Shown: positions 44,891 to 54,292, counted from the stretch's first letter. The stretch: 64,000 nucleotides of DNA from Candidatus Puniceispirillum sp. (GCA_013822015.1 PNJU01000012.1:1-64000); one strand, 5' to 3'. The notes: generated by a model from the sequence alone, not told the origin. Made by a program: numbers and translations.

Positions 44891-45764
44891 CGCTATTGTC
44901 TTTCTTCTTCTGTGGGAGCAACAGTACCTTCACGCGGCCAGTGCTTCCCTGGTTTTGGGAAGGCCCCATTGTGGCAAGGGGAGCGGATTTGTCAACCCCC
45001 GTGGCCGGCAAAAGAAAGGAAACGCCTTGTTTCATGTCAAAACGTCCCCGCTCGCCTACCATTTGCCCTTGGCCTTTTTTCGTGAGCTTCACCCGGCCAT
45101 TCAAAACCACCACTTCGTCGGCGTCGGTGTAAACGCCCGCATCGCCCTCGGCCATATCTTCAGGGGTCGACACAAAAACGTCGTGCCTGGCTTCTAAACG
45201 CTCAAGCTTGCGTTTGTCTTCTTTATCTTTTGTGAAATAGGCGTCCACCTCCTGCGCCTCAAGGAGCTTTTCCCCTTTCACAACCCGCACGTCGCCTCTG
45301 GCTTCTGCGTGGCCCGTTTGATCATAATACTCAAGGGAATCGCGCGCCCTCACGTGGGTGTCCCCCATGGTCAGGAATAAATCTCCGCCCGTCATGGTCA
45401 AGTGGGAGGTGTCGACCAAAAAGTCAGCGTGGTTTGAGCGTGCTTCCTGGGTCTTTACAGTATTTGTCATGTGGACGCTGCCAATGGCCTCCAAGCGCTC
45501 AAGACCCTGTGGCTTCCCGCTCGCGTCCATGTGAAAATAGGCCTTCAAGGTATCGCAGGTCAGCTTTGTGTCCCCTTGGGTGACAACCACGTCACCTTTG
45601 GCGGTGCACACACGACCCTTTTGCTCGCATGTAATTCCGCTTTTTGCGTCAATCTCGATGGGAACATTTTGTCCTGTCTCGTCCTTTGTGCTCAGCTCAA
45701 AGGCCTGTGCCTTTGGAAGGCACAAGGAACCCATGAACAGCAATGGCAAGAAGGACTTATGCAT
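44883..45764 (-). CDS. lptA: LPS transport periplasmic protein LptA (long form)
   Basis: 293 residues, clearly longer than the usual 170-200. Signal peptide to about KAQA (20), then OstA/LptA beta-jellyroll segments: [58 protein letters not shown] (two adjacent motifs) and a further [21 protein letters not shown] repeat. It bridges LPS across the periplasm. lptC, usually immediately upstream, is absent; popZ ends 5 bases before. The extra length may reflect a second OstA unit. Confidence 0.9.
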   Translation of the reverse strand: MHKSFLPLLFMGSLCLPKAQAFELSTKDETGQNVPIEIDAKSGITCEQKGRVCTAKGDVVVTQGDTKLTCDTLKAYFHMDASGKPQGLERLEAIGSVHMTNTVKTQEARSNHADFLVDTSHLTMTGGDLFLTMGDTHVRARDSLEYYDQTGHAEARGDVRVVKGEKLLEAQEVDAYFTKDKEDKRKLERLEARHDVFVSTPEDMAEGDAGVYTDADEVVVLNGRVKLTKKGQGQMVGERGRFDMKQGVSFLLPATGVDKSAPLATMGPSQNQGSTGRVKVLLLPQKKKDNSGA

Positions 45765-45769
45765 GATGC

Positions 45770-46720
45770 TTAACCCTTATGGTTGCCAAAACGTTGTTGC
45801 ACGACCTTTTCGATTTGCTCCGTCACAATCCACTTCACAAGGGAAGGTAAATGGGCATCCAGCCAATCCTTCAACATAGGACGCAACATATCTTGCATCA
45901 GGGCCTCAACGGTCTTTGAACCAATGCCCGTCTCTCCAGATGTCATACTGGGCGCAGAGGCAAAACGGTCCGTGAGGGCCGCCAGCGCGTCGGAAGATGC
46001 CGCCAGTGTCTCTTGGGAAATGAGGTCCACAGCCTGGGCCATCTCTTGGGGGGTCTCGGGCGCGAAGGTTTCCTCAACGACAGCAGCTGGTGTGGGCGCC
46101 GCTGCAAACATATCGTCGATATCCTGGGCTGAGGCCTTTTCTTCTTGCACGGGCTGGGGTGCTGGCGCTTCCTCCTGTACAGTGGCCGCTGGCGCCGCTG
46201 CAAACATATCGTCGATATCCTGGGCTGAAGCCTCTACAGGCGCCGCCTCTGACGCAGGTGCTGCGTCAAAAATATCCTCCACAGCTTGTTGAGCAGCGTT
46301 TGTATCAGTCATGGGTGTTGCCTCCTGTTGGGGGGTGAAGGGAGAAAGCGCTGCAGACGGGGCCACGCCTGCAGCGATTGCCGTCTCTTGCGCGTACGCT
46401 TGTTCTTGTGGCTCTTGGGCGGGCACTTCTTGAACAAGGGTTAAAATGGGCGCCCCTGGGGCCGGCGCACTGGGCGCGTAGCTCATTTCTTGGGGCTCAA
46501 GACTTGTCACGGAGCCGTCTTCATTAAGAAGCTGGGTCAGCTCAATGACCTTGCCCGTGGGCGCTTGGGGTGCGCCGTCAGGGTGAAGGGAAGCAATGGC
46601 CGGCCCCAGGGCCGTTTCAGCCCAGCGGCGCCCGCCACGGATATCCTCCTCAATGGTTTCCCGAATAGAGGATAGGATCTCTTCCATGGACCGTTGATTC
46701 TCAGCAAATTGACCAGTCAT
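45770..46720 (-). CDS. popZ: Polar organising protein PopZ (DUF2497)
   Basis: About 316 residues. The N-terminal helix RSMEEILSSIRETIEEDI and the C-terminal helices VEALMQDMLRPMLKDWLDAHLPSLVKWIVTEQIEKV (read as two motifs) are the PopZ/DUF2497 signature. Between them lies a Pro/Glu/Ala-rich disordered linker. The linker contains a repeated IDDMFAAAP block. PopZ condenses at cell poles and tethers the centromere. ATG 46720 is chosen because AGAGG sits 8 bases upstream; ATG 46726 is too close. Confidence 0.9.
   Translation of the reverse strand: MTGQFAENQRSMEEILSSIRETIEEDIRGGRRWAETALGPAIASLHPDGAPQAPTGKVIELTQLLNEDGSVTSLEPQEMSYAPSAPAPGAPILTLVQEVPAQEPQEQAYAQETAIAAGVAPSAALSPFTPQQEATPMTDTNAAQQAVEDIFDAAPASEAAPVEASAQDIDDMFAAAPAATVQEEAPAPQPVQEEKASAQDIDDMFAAAPTPAAVVEETFAPETPQEMAQAVDLISQETLAASSDALAALTDRFASAPSMTSGETGIGSKTVEALMQDMLRPMLKDWLDAHLPSLVKWIVTEQIEKVVQQRFGNHKG
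46095..46228. repeat. 38-bp perfect direct repeat inside popZ
   Basis: The 38 bases at 46095-46132 recur exactly at 46191-46228, 96 bases later. They encode the ASAQDIDDMFAAAP block of the PopZ linker. A third, diverged copy encodes VEDIFDAAP. Confidence 0.85.
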
Positions 46721-46737
46721 TTTCATATCCTCTTAAA

Positions 46738-48228
46738 TTAACGCTCGGGATCGTACCCGGTAAAGATAAAGCCCTCCACATCCTTGGCATAGCTTTGGAT
46801 GGGGTATGGAGACACAGGCAGTGCAAGGCCGGCGGCAGTAAGCTGCCCCAAGGACACGAGCATCTGAAACCCGGCTTGCAAATACCGGATGCGCGCCTGA
46901 AGCAAAGATGTCTCCACGGACAAGAGCGTGTTCTCGGCCGTCAACACGTCCAAAATTGTGCGCTCACCCACGAGGGACTCTTGTTGCACGCCTTGAAGAG
47001 CAAGACGCGCGGCCTCTACGCCCTTTTCAAGCTCAGGAATCTGATCGCGGAAAGAGATCCATGACTCATAGGCTGAAACAGCGCTTTGACGCGTAGAGTC
47101 TTCCGTTGCACGCACGGTGATCTTTGCTTGGGTTGCTTGTTGCCTTGCTTGACGGAAGGTGGACCAATCGCTGCCGCCACCGGCGGATCCCCCATAAAGG
47201 GGAATGCGCACCTGCACGCCAACGGAGGCCGTGTTTGAGCGCGCATCGGCAGCAGAGAAGCGGTTCACTGTATCGGAGGTTATGTTGCGCCCTAAACTTC
47301 CTTGCAGGTCAACGCTAGGCAAAAGCGCGCCGCGCCGTACATCAATATTATGCTTGGCGGCTTGGGCCGCTAGCATGGCTTGTACCATGGCCGGCGCGTT
47401 CTTAAGGCTCAGATCCACAAAGTCTGTCTTGGCCTTTGGCACGGGAATAAAGTGGGTCACAGGCTCGGGCAAAGGCAAGTTTTTAGCCGGCTGTTCGCCG
47501 ATGGCTGCAAAATAGGTCGCCTCGGCCGTGATAAGGTCTGCTTTGGCTGCAACCTCTTGGGCAAGGGCAGACGCATAATCACTGTTGGTCTGTTCAACAT
47601 CCGTCAGTGTCAATTCGCCCACTTCCATACGGGCCCTGGTTTGCTCCAAAGTTTTGCGCTTCGTGTCCACATTTTTTTGTTGCAGTTCCAGGGTTGCACG
47701 CTTCAGGCAAAGATCCAAATAGGCCTGCACGGATGCAAACAATGTCTGCTGCTCAGTGTTCGTAAATGACGCGACCCCTGCGGCAAAACTCGCACGCTGG
47801 CTTGCCACCCCCGCTTCAGTGCTGCCACCCGCATAAAGGTTTTGCGAGAGCACCAAGGAGGCAGCGTAGTTTGTTGAGTATGCGCGCGGCGGAATGGGCG
47901 TGCCAAAGGTTGTGACAGAAGAAACCTGTTGCTCAACCCCTTGACGTGTCCCTGAGCCATTTAAGACCAATGTCGGACGCCATCCGGCCAGAGCCTGGGA
48001 AACACTTTCAGCCGCCGCGTATTGCCCGCGCACCGCCGCAAGAAGGCTGTTACTTGTGTTGTATGTATTAATCAACGCCTTGTAAAAAGGGTGATCCATG
48101 GGCAAGTCGTGCCGGACATTTGTGACGACTCCAGTAGACACCTTGCTTTCCTTTTGGGCGAAGGAAAGCTGGGCCCAAGACATGGCAAGCGTTAGGCTTG
48201 CACAAAGTAAAAGGTGTTGTTTACGCAC
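46738..48228 (-). CDS. tolC: TolC-family outer-membrane efflux protein
   Basis: 496 residues with a signal peptide (cleavage near LSFA, 24). The two-repeat helical/beta-strand architecture of the outer membrane efflux family is visible: LVLSQNLYAGGSTEAGVASQR, RARMEVGELTLTDVEQTNSD and the second-repeat QQESLVGERTILDVLTAENTLL. It forms the trimeric exit duct for type I secretion or RND pumps. In alphaproteobacteria pcm-tolC-popZ is a recurring order, as here. Confidence 0.93.
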   Translation of the reverse strand: MRKQHLLLCASLTLAMSWAQLSFAQKESKVSTGVVTNVRHDLPMDHPFYKALINTYNTSNSLLAAVRGQYAAAESVSQALAGWRPTLVLNGSGTRQGVEQQVSSVTTFGTPIPPRAYSTNYAASLVLSQNLYAGGSTEAGVASQRASFAAGVASFTNTEQQTLFASVQAYLDLCLKRATLELQQKNVDTKRKTLEQTRARMEVGELTLTDVEQTNSDYASALAQEVAAKADLITAEATYFAAIGEQPAKNLPLPEPVTHFIPVPKAKTDFVDLSLKNAPAMVQAMLAAQAAKHNIDVRRGALLPSVDLQGSLGRNITSDTVNRFSAADARSNTASVGVQVRIPLYGGSAGGGSDWSTFRQARQQATQAKITVRATEDSTRQSAVSAYESWISFRDQIPELEKGVEAARLALQGVQQESLVGERTILDVLTAENTLLSVETSLLQARIRYLQAGFQMLVSLGQLTAAGLALPVSPYPIQSYAKDVEGFIFTGYDPER

Positions 48229-48250
48229 AAAAAACCTCTTTTCAAATTCA

Positions 48251-48565
48251 TCAATCCTGGGCGTCCAAATACGCGTCCCACGCGTTTATCCCGCCCTTTA
48301 AGTTTTTCACTCTAGCAAACCCAGCATCCTGAAGTAAATGGCACGCCATGGCCGATCTTCTTCCCGAGACACAAAGTGTGACAATATTGGCGCTTTTATC
48401 AAGGGTATCCATCTGCTCGAGGATCAAACCCAGGGGCATACTCAGAGCGCCGGCGAAGGGGCGAGATGCTTGTTCCTCAACCTCACGCACATCAAGCACA
48501 ACACAGGGCGTGGACGTGTGAAGCAATGCGTCAAGGGCACCGGCGTCAATTTCTTCAAGCTGCAT
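48251..48565 (-). CDS. Rhodanese-like sulfurtransferase
   Basis: 104 residues from ATG 48565, which follows GGGAGG by 6 bases; the frame extends further upstream within the pcm gene but without support. A single rhodanese domain: CVVLDVREVEE, then the active-site loop LCVSGRRSA with the catalytic Cys, then NLKGGINAWDAYL. It overlaps the end of pcm by 11 bases. It may transfer sulfane sulfur to an unknown acceptor. Confidence 0.9.
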   Translation of the reverse strand: MQLEEIDAGALDALLHTSTPCVVLDVREVEEQASRPFAGALSMPLGLILEQMDTLDKSANIVTLCVSGRRSAMACHLLQDAGFARVKNLKGGINAWDAYLDAQD

Positions 48566-49229
48566 GGGAAGCCTCCCCCCCTTTATCATCAAACTCAAGG
48601 GCAGACATGCTCCCCTCAAAAAGTACTTTTTGCAGCGCACCCGCCGCACTTTTTGTCACCACCAATGCCCGGGAAAGGGATCCTCTCTCTCCTTTGATGA
48701 AGCATCCAAGGCGCCCCCCTTGGCTAAGCTGGTCCACAAGGGCTTGGGGCACGCTGGCCAGCGCCCCCTCCACCACGATCACGTCCCAGGGCCCCGCCTC
48801 TGCCTTGCCAAGCAGTGGATCCTCTTGCGCAAAAAATGTGACAGGACTACGCCCGTCCCCATGGGCCCCGTCAAAAGCCTTTGCCCGTTCAATGAGGGCC
48901 ACACTTTTTTCAAGGCCAGTGACCCGAGGACTCAGGCGATGGAGCAAAACACTTGTGTAGCCCGCCCCACATCCAACATCGAGAATTTTCTCTCCATGCC
49001 CAATACTCAGGGCCATCACAAGACGCGCAAAAGGCATGGCCGCCATCAAAAAACGCCCTTCCTCAAGGGGGGCATCTTTGTCCGCGTAAGCCAGAGATTT
49101 TTTAGCATCGGCCACCGCTTCATGGCGTGGCAGATCTTCAAGGCCGGCCAAAAATGGCGCACTCACCTGCGTGCACGGCAGCACCTGTCCCAGGATCATT
49201 GAGCGGCAAAGTGTCTGATAGTCAACCAT
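48555..49229 (-). CDS. pcm: Protein-L-isoaspartate O-methyltransferase-like protein
   Basis: About 224 residues from ATG 49229. The SAM-binding motif I is KILDVGCGAGYTSVLLHRL, preceded by the LPCTQVSAPFLAGL region and followed by VTGLEKSVALIERAK and WDVIVVEGALASVPQALVDQL. These place it in the Pcm family. Alphaproteobacterial Pcm homologues beside tolC are often diverged from true repair enzymes, so isoaspartate repair is likely but not certain. Confidence 0.85.
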   Translation of the reverse strand: MVDYQTLCRSMILGQVLPCTQVSAPFLAGLEDLPRHEAVADAKKSLAYADKDAPLEEGRFLMAAMPFARLVMALSIGHGEKILDVGCGAGYTSVLLHRLSPRVTGLEKSVALIERAKAFDGAHGDGRSPVTFFAQEDPLLGKAEAGPWDVIVVEGALASVPQALVDQLSQGGRLGCFIKGERGSLSRALVVTKSAAGALQKVLFEGSMSALEFDDKGGEASHAA

Positions 49230-49361
49230 TTCATCATTTCCATAAAATCTATACAAAAAAACTAGCATATTTTTAAAGTCATCGCATAGAGCGTTGACCA
49301 TTCTCTTACAAATGCGTATGTAGTACCTTCAGAAAAAGCACATTTCCAAGGGAGTTTGCCG

Positions 49362-50288
49362 TTGATCGTTGTTTTTGGTGCCCTCAATATGGATATGGTG
49401 ATGCGCGTGCCTGAGATGCCGCGCCCAGGCAATACCGTTGTCTGCCCAGGATACGATCTTATTCCAGGGGGAAAAGGCGCAAACCAAGCCGTTGCCGCGT
49501 CCCTTTGCGAGCAAGAGGTGCACTTCTTTGGGTGTGTGGGCAGAGATGAATTCGCCAAGCGCCTACGCTTGGCTCTGGACGACGCGCGCGTCAACACGGA
49601 CCATCTGCGCACTTGCCAAGACGTGCCCACGGGATGCGCCACCATTTGCGTGGACGGAACGGGTGAAAACGTCATCGTTGTAGCCGCAGGCGCAAACACC
49701 CAAGTCAGCGCCCAGGATGTGCCAGATACGCTTCTTCATGATAAAACCCTTCTCATGGTCCAGTGTGAGGTCCCTCAAGAGGAAAGCTGGGCCCTGATTG
49801 CACGGGCCAAAGAGCGCGGTGCCAAAGTGCTTCTCAACCTCGCACCCGCCTGCAAAATTCCGCTGACAATTCTTGAATCCATTGATTATCTTGTGCTCAA
49901 CGAGATTGAAATTACCATCCTTGCGCTCCACTTGGGCTTTGATGCCATTTCACCCACGCTGGCCGCCAAGCGCATCACCGCCACCCACGGCGTCACATGT
50001 ATTGTGACGCTCGGCGCCCAAGGTGCTTTTGCTTGCGCCCCCAATGAGGAGTGGGAGGTCCCGGCCCTGCGTATCATGAGTGTGGACACAACAGCCGCCG
50101 GAGACGCTTTTTGCGGCGCCCTGGCGGCCCAGCTGGATAAAGGCGCCCCTCTCAAGGACGCCCTTAAGTTTGCAGCCGTTGCAAGCTCCCTCACCTGCAC
50201 CCGCATGGGCGCGCAAACCAGTCTGCCCACCCACACGGAGATCTCTCACTCCCTGGAGCGCCTCCACCCCCTCAAAAAGGTACGCTAA
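49362..50288 (+). CDS. Ribokinase/PfkB-family sugar kinase
   Basis: 308 residues. TTG 49362 is chosen because AAGGGAG sits 7 bases upstream. PfkB signatures are GGKGANQAVAASL near 40 and the anion-hole/catalytic DTTAAGDAFCGALAA near 250. The FGALNMDMVMRVPEMPRPGNTV opening fits ribokinase. It probably phosphorylates ribose or a related sugar or nucleoside. No sugar transporter is adjacent. It overlaps the convergent secretin gene by 4 bases. Confidence 0.9.
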   Translation: MIVVFGALNMDMVMRVPEMPRPGNTVVCPGYDLIPGGKGANQAVAASLCEQEVHFFGCVGRDEFAKRLRLALDDARVNTDHLRTCQDVPTGCATICVDGTGENVIVVAAGANTQVSAQDVPDTLLHDKTLLMVQCEVPQEESWALIARAKERGAKVLLNLAPACKIPLTILESIDYLVLNEIEITILALHLGFDAISPTLAAKRITATHGVTCIVTLGAQGAFACAPNEEWEVPALRIMSVDTTAAGDAFCGALAAQLDKGAPLKDALKFAAVASSLTCTRMGAQTSLPTHTEISHSLERLHPLKKVR

Positions 50289-51916
50289 CCGCCTAGCATA
50301 TCCCACGGGCGAGGGTCATGGGTAAACGTCTCCAGGACCTTTGTATCCGCCGCGACAAGACTCGTGTCCTGCCCTTGGGGGGCAGGCGTCCCGTCGAGGA
50401 TGGTGGCGCGCAGGAAAATCACCAGCTCGCTTACAAAACGCTGATCTTCTTTCCCCTTAAAAAGGTTACCCAGAAGAGGAATATCCGAAACCTCCGGTAC
50501 ACCGTCTTGGCCGTGATCCGCATGCTCTTCCATGAGCCCACCCATAAGAATCACCTCCCCCGAGTTCACGCGGAACACCGAGTCCATCTCGCGCACCTGG
50601 ATTTCTGGTACAAGGGAGGTGAGACGCTCTTGGGACACGATGGAGACCGCTGGATCCGCTTTCTCCCCCACAACCCGCGAGATGGTGGGGCGCACGGTCA
50701 TGATGATACTGCCGTCCTCAAGGTTAATGGAGGGCTGCACAACCATCACAAGACCAATAGGCACGGTCTGGATCTCGCTGGAAACATGCTCGCGCTCCCG
50801 TGAACTATTTTCAAAGGAATAGTCTCGGTCATAATTGATGCGGAAGAAAACGCGGTTGGTGGCTACTTTTAAAAGGGCCGCTTGGTTGTTAATCACCGTG
50901 AGGCGCGGATTTGATAAGGTGCGCACGGTACCAAAGTGCTGCATAAAACTGATAAGGCCAGACAGGTGCCGCCCATGGCCCCCAATGGTAAAGATATTGC
51001 GGGGTGGGGTGGCGTCCGGATTGAACGGGCCAGGTGTTGTGACAGAGCCCATGGGGGCTTGAAGCGCAAAATCTCCCTTGAGTGAGTGCCAGTTAATCCC
51101 ACTTTTGAACTCATCTTTCAGGTGCACCTCAACAATTTTGGCTTCAATGAGCACCTGCCCCGAGGCCGCTTTTTGCAGCATTTGAAGATAACGCGCAATT
51201 TTATCGTGCTGGGCTTTTGTGCCCAGGATAGACAGAAGCCCTGCCTGGGGGTGAAGGGAAAATGAATCGGGAGAAACGGGTCCTGCGCCTCCTTCTTGCA
51301 AAATCAGCATCAGGTTCTTTTTCAAATCCTCCCAGAAATCGGCGCGGCTATTGCCCGTTAAGAGGGTATTGGATCCGTTATCCAGTTCGTTTTGCTTACC
51401 ATCAATGGCTGAGAACACGTCCGTTGCAATGGAGATGCGACTGTTATTTTCCCGCACAAGGGTCAAGAACTGAATATTGTGGGTCTGCACGAAAGGCGCG
51501 TCCGCCTCAACAAGAAGCGTGTCCCCCTTTTGGATATAACGCAAGGACGCCCCGTCGCAGATTTGCCTGAGCACGTCGATGAAGGGTTTATCCTTAATGT
51601 GGAGGGAAAGGGCACCTTTCACAGTGGGCGCCACACTCACGCTTGCGCCCGCTTGGCGCGCAAGCTCCAGAATCAGATCCTTTAGGGGCACGTCATGGGT
51701 GGCATTCAAGCTTACCCGGTGGGAAAAAGCACTGGGCTGGGACGGCTTATGCAACCCTTGGGTTTTCAAAGGATGGGTTTGTGCCGGCGGGTGAGGCGCC
51801 AGTATGTGATCCTCGTAATCCTTCACCTTCATTTGCAGCGTTGGGTCATGGTGGCACTCATGCGCCTGACAACCCGCAAGTAACATACAGGCAACCAGTG
51901 CCCTCACAAATCGCAC
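50285..51916 (-). CDS. Secretin-family lipoprotein (MshL/GspD-like)
   Basis: 543 residues from GTG with GGGGAG upstream. The N-terminus has a lipobox, MLLAGC, with Cys near 16. An STN/N0-like domain follows (VPLKDLILELARQAGASVSV), then a secretin N domain. The C-terminal secretin channel domain shows KVATNRVFFRI, the VMVVQPSINLEDGSIIMTVRPTIS strands and the closing VSDIPLLGNLFKG hallmark. The order resembles MshL/PilQ-type secretins that carry their own lipid anchor. No other pilus or type II secretion gene is nearby. Confidence 0.88.
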   Translation of the reverse strand: MRFVRALVACMLLAGCQAHECHHDPTLQMKVKDYEDHILAPHPPAQTHPLKTQGLHKPSQPSAFSHRVSLNATHDVPLKDLILELARQAGASVSVAPTVKGALSLHIKDKPFIDVLRQICDGASLRYIQKGDTLLVEADAPFVQTHNIQFLTLVRENNSRISIATDVFSAIDGKQNELDNGSNTLLTGNSRADFWEDLKKNLMLILQEGGAGPVSPDSFSLHPQAGLLSILGTKAQHDKIARYLQMLQKAASGQVLIEAKIVEVHLKDEFKSGINWHSLKGDFALQAPMGSVTTPGPFNPDATPPRNIFTIGGHGRHLSGLISFMQHFGTVRTLSNPRLTVINNQAALLKVATNRVFFRINYDRDYSFENSSREREHVSSEIQTVPIGLVMVVQPSINLEDGSIIMTVRPTISRVVGEKADPAVSIVSQERLTSLVPEIQVREMDSVFRVNSGEVILMGGLMEEHADHGQDGVPEVSDIPLLGNLFKGKEDQRFVSELVIFLRATILDGTPAPQGQDTSLVAADTKVLETFTHDPRPWDMLGG

Positions 51917-52008
51917 GTGCTGCGCTCCCCATATTTTTTTATCGTGTCAGAAGGTTAGCAGATGGCGCCCGCCCTCGTCATCCACAAAAGCGCAGCTCTC
52001 GATTGTCG

Positions 52009-53406
52009 TCAATACTTCCCAAAGAACAAAATGGCGGCGGCTGTCAAACCCACCAAGCCAGCGGCGACGGCTTGGGGTGGTGGCTGCCATGCGTTGGGTA
52101 CCACTTGTGGGGAACGTGGTGCCTCTTGATCGTCCAACTCCTCAATGACAGGCAGTGGCAAGAGCGCACTGCTGGGTATGGCAGGATTGGTGCACGCATC
52201 ATCACAAATGGTGCCTTGTGGAAAATTGGGAGCCTCGGCATCGTCCAACTCCTCAATGACAGGCTGTGAGGAGGATGCAAGGGCGAAAGGCGAGGGCGGG
52301 GACTCCATCATCAGCGCACTGCTGGGTATGGCAGGATGGGCGCGTACGTACGTCAAAAGTGCATGAAACTCTTTCCTTGAAAGGCCCAGATAGACGCTCT
52401 CATGGGGGAGGGCATTTTGGCTTTCCCCACAAAGGCGCGCCACACGCGCCCCGCGGTAGGAGATCGTCGCACGTTGCAGCCCCTGGGCAAAAACCTCAGG
52501 CGTCATATCAAGACGAAGTCCAGCGTCCCTGGCGGCTTTAAAAGGTATGCGCTCTTGTATGGCACGCTTACGCTGGGTCATCACGCCTATCCATAGGTGA
52601 GTGATGAGTCCCCGTGAGGTAAACTCATGGTGAAGGATAAGACGATGTTCCACCCAAGTCCGCATCCCATCGGGCAATTGATACTGTGCCGTCAATTCCA
52701 CAAGGCCGTATGTGCCCTTGCAAAACGTCTCATCCAAAAGATCGTCCAAATCCCGGGAAGTTTTAAGCACAAGTGAAGTATTGCCTGGATTCTTTGCCGG
52801 CAGAATGAGATGGTGAGATGCGGGGATAAGCGCCCGACTTTCTTGGGAACCCGCAAGGTCCTGAGCGGCTCTAGGCATCACAAGCCCGTCCAAATCATCT
52901 TCGTCGGGATCGAAGAGATCGTGGCCCTCACCATCCTCACGATCGTCGGAGCAAGACGGCTGCGGCGCGCCCCCCATCTCAAAGGGCGTGCCCATAGCCT
53001 CAAGGAGCCCTCCTGGCAAAGGGGGCGTTCCTGGCCGGTTTTGCGCGAGCACAAGACGCAAGGCGTCTGGATCTCCAAAAATGCGACTCTGGGGTGTATC
53101 AGCGTTCTCATGGGAGGCAGAGGGCACAGACACAAACAACATGCTGTCTGTCATGGGAACAATGCCAGGAGGAGGGGTGGCGGGTTTGGGCGCACGCGCC
53201 CCTTCCATATTCATGTCAAAATCTGTCGACGCATCATGCACGCCAGGAGGAGACGCAGGCACTGATGAGGATGCGGGCGAAGGCGTCTGCCCGTAGCCCA
53301 GCTTTTCCCACCCCCATGCGTACCAATCACTTGCATGGAGATCATCAACAAGGACCAAAAAACTCGCCAGCACAAGAGCCCATTGCCATTTTGTAACTTC
53401 ACGCAT
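52009..53406 (-). CDS. Exported hypothetical protein with repeats and C-terminal membrane anchor
   Basis: About 465 residues. ATG 53406 follows GGGAG by 8 bases and begins a signal peptide (WQWALVLASFLVLVDDLHA). The N-terminal third is Pro/Ser/Asp-rich and probably disordered. The middle (about 230-370) looks folded. Near the C-terminus PAIPSSAL and PVIEELDD units recur, and the protein ends in a hydrophobic helix AVAAGLVGLTAAAILFFGKY. Two-ended membrane targeting suggests surface or host-membrane display, which is inference. No homologue recognised. Confidence 0.6.
   Translation of the reverse strand: MREVTKWQWALVLASFLVLVDDLHASDWYAWGWEKLGYGQTPSPASSSVPASPPGVHDASTDFDMNMEGARAPKPATPPPGIVPMTDSMLFVSVPSASHENADTPQSRIFGDPDALRLVLAQNRPGTPPLPGGLLEAMGTPFEMGGAPQPSCSDDREDGEGHDLFDPDEDDLDGLVMPRAAQDLAGSQESRALIPASHHLILPAKNPGNTSLVLKTSRDLDDLLDETFCKGTYGLVELTAQYQLPDGMRTWVEHRLILHHEFTSRGLITHLWIGVMTQRKRAIQERIPFKAARDAGLRLDMTPEVFAQGLQRATISYRGARVARLCGESQNALPHESVYLGLSRKEFHALLTYVRAHPAIPSSALMMESPPSPFALASSSQPVIEELDDAEAPNFPQGTICDDACTNPAIPSSALLPLPVIEELDDQEAPRSPQVVPNAWQPPPQAVAAGLVGLTAAAILFFGKY
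52129..52337. repeat. Two interleaved 25-bp perfect direct repeats
   Basis: Bases 52129-52153 recur exactly at 52240-52264, and 52163-52187 recur at 52313-52337. They encode the PVIEELDD and PAIPSSAL blocks of the surrounding gene, showing an internal duplication of about 110-150 bases. Confidence 0.85.
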
Positions 53407-53557
53407 GCCCAGAGCTCCCCACACTTTAAAACGGATATGGAAATTTTTAGGCAATTTTATTAATTTTTTATTGATTTATGACACTTAAACGTATCTGAGA
53501 AAGGATTTTTTTGTAAATGCCAGAAATATCAAAGATACTTTTCAAGGATTCATATGC

Positions 53558-54154
53558 TCAGCCTGCAACGTAACCTGATGGGAGAGTAATGGGTATCGGA
53601 TGGATGAAGCTCATCTGGTGCCCAGTAAGTTTAAACTGCGTCATGATGTCAGAGTAATATCTCTGTTGTATCTCATCTCCATTGGCTTTATGCCATTGAA
53701 ACTCTTTTTCCAAAGCCCATGCAGAATCACTGATCAGGACATCTTTTCTCCTTGCAAGTGACTTACTTTCTTCGGTTAAGTGGGCGATTTGCATCTCTTC
53801 CGCGTGAGTGGGCAATTCTACCCTATATTTTAGGTGGTAAATCTGCTTTTGAACCTCAATGGTGGTCAGACTGATCTGGCGTATCTCGGCCATAAACCTC
53901 ACGACCGTGACATCCCTGAGATAGATCATGGCGCGCCCATATCGATAATTTGAAACAACTGTGCCTATGCCATTAATATGATGCGCTTTTTCATAGACAG
54001 CCTGTTCTTTAATTCTCTCCATATTTATGCCCGAATCCGACGACGCATCACGCATCTCTTCAATGGAATAAGGGGCCACAGCACAAGCAGACGTGGATAA
54101 AAAAACAACGAAGAGCATATTGTAGTTCATTTTTATCTTCATTTTATTCGCCAT
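53558..54154 (-). CDS. Putative lipoprotein of unknown function
   Basis: 198 residues from the first ATG; ATG 54142 and 54130 are alternatives and none has a strong ribosome-binding site. A hydrophobic N-terminus ends in a lipobox-like LSTSAC. The mature part is helical with a likely coiled coil around 90-135. The opening MRDASSDSGINMERI recalls the DASTDFDMNMEGA stretch of the neighbour at 52009-53406, which hints at shared ancestry or a shared export region. Function unknown. Confidence 0.55.
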   Translation of the reverse strand: MANKMKIKMNYNMLFVVFLSTSACAVAPYSIEEMRDASSDSGINMERIKEQAVYEKAHHINGIGTVVSNYRYGRAMIYLRDVTVVRFMAEIRQISLTTIEVQKQIYHLKYRVELPTHAEEMQIAHLTEESKSLARRKDVLISDSAWALEKEFQWHKANGDEIQQRYYSDIMTQFKLTGHQMSFIHPIPITLPSGYVAG

Positions 54155-54255
54155 TTAAATATCAAACGATTCATTATAGGCACTGGCATGATAAAAAACT
54201 GTTAACATGTTTTTTGAATATCTCATGGAACCCTGCCTTGGCTTGTGAAAAGCCC

Positions 54256-54284
54256 TTGTCAGAGGCACGTGTATTTCCTATAAA
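54256..54284 (+). promoter_or_regulatory. Promoter of tRNA-Gly
   Basis: TTGTCA (54256-54261), a 17-base spacer and TATAAA (54279-54284). The tRNA begins 8 bases later. The same TTGTCA with 17-base spacing is found at tRNA-Phe. Confidence 0.75.
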
Positions 54285-54292
54285 GAAGGCAT

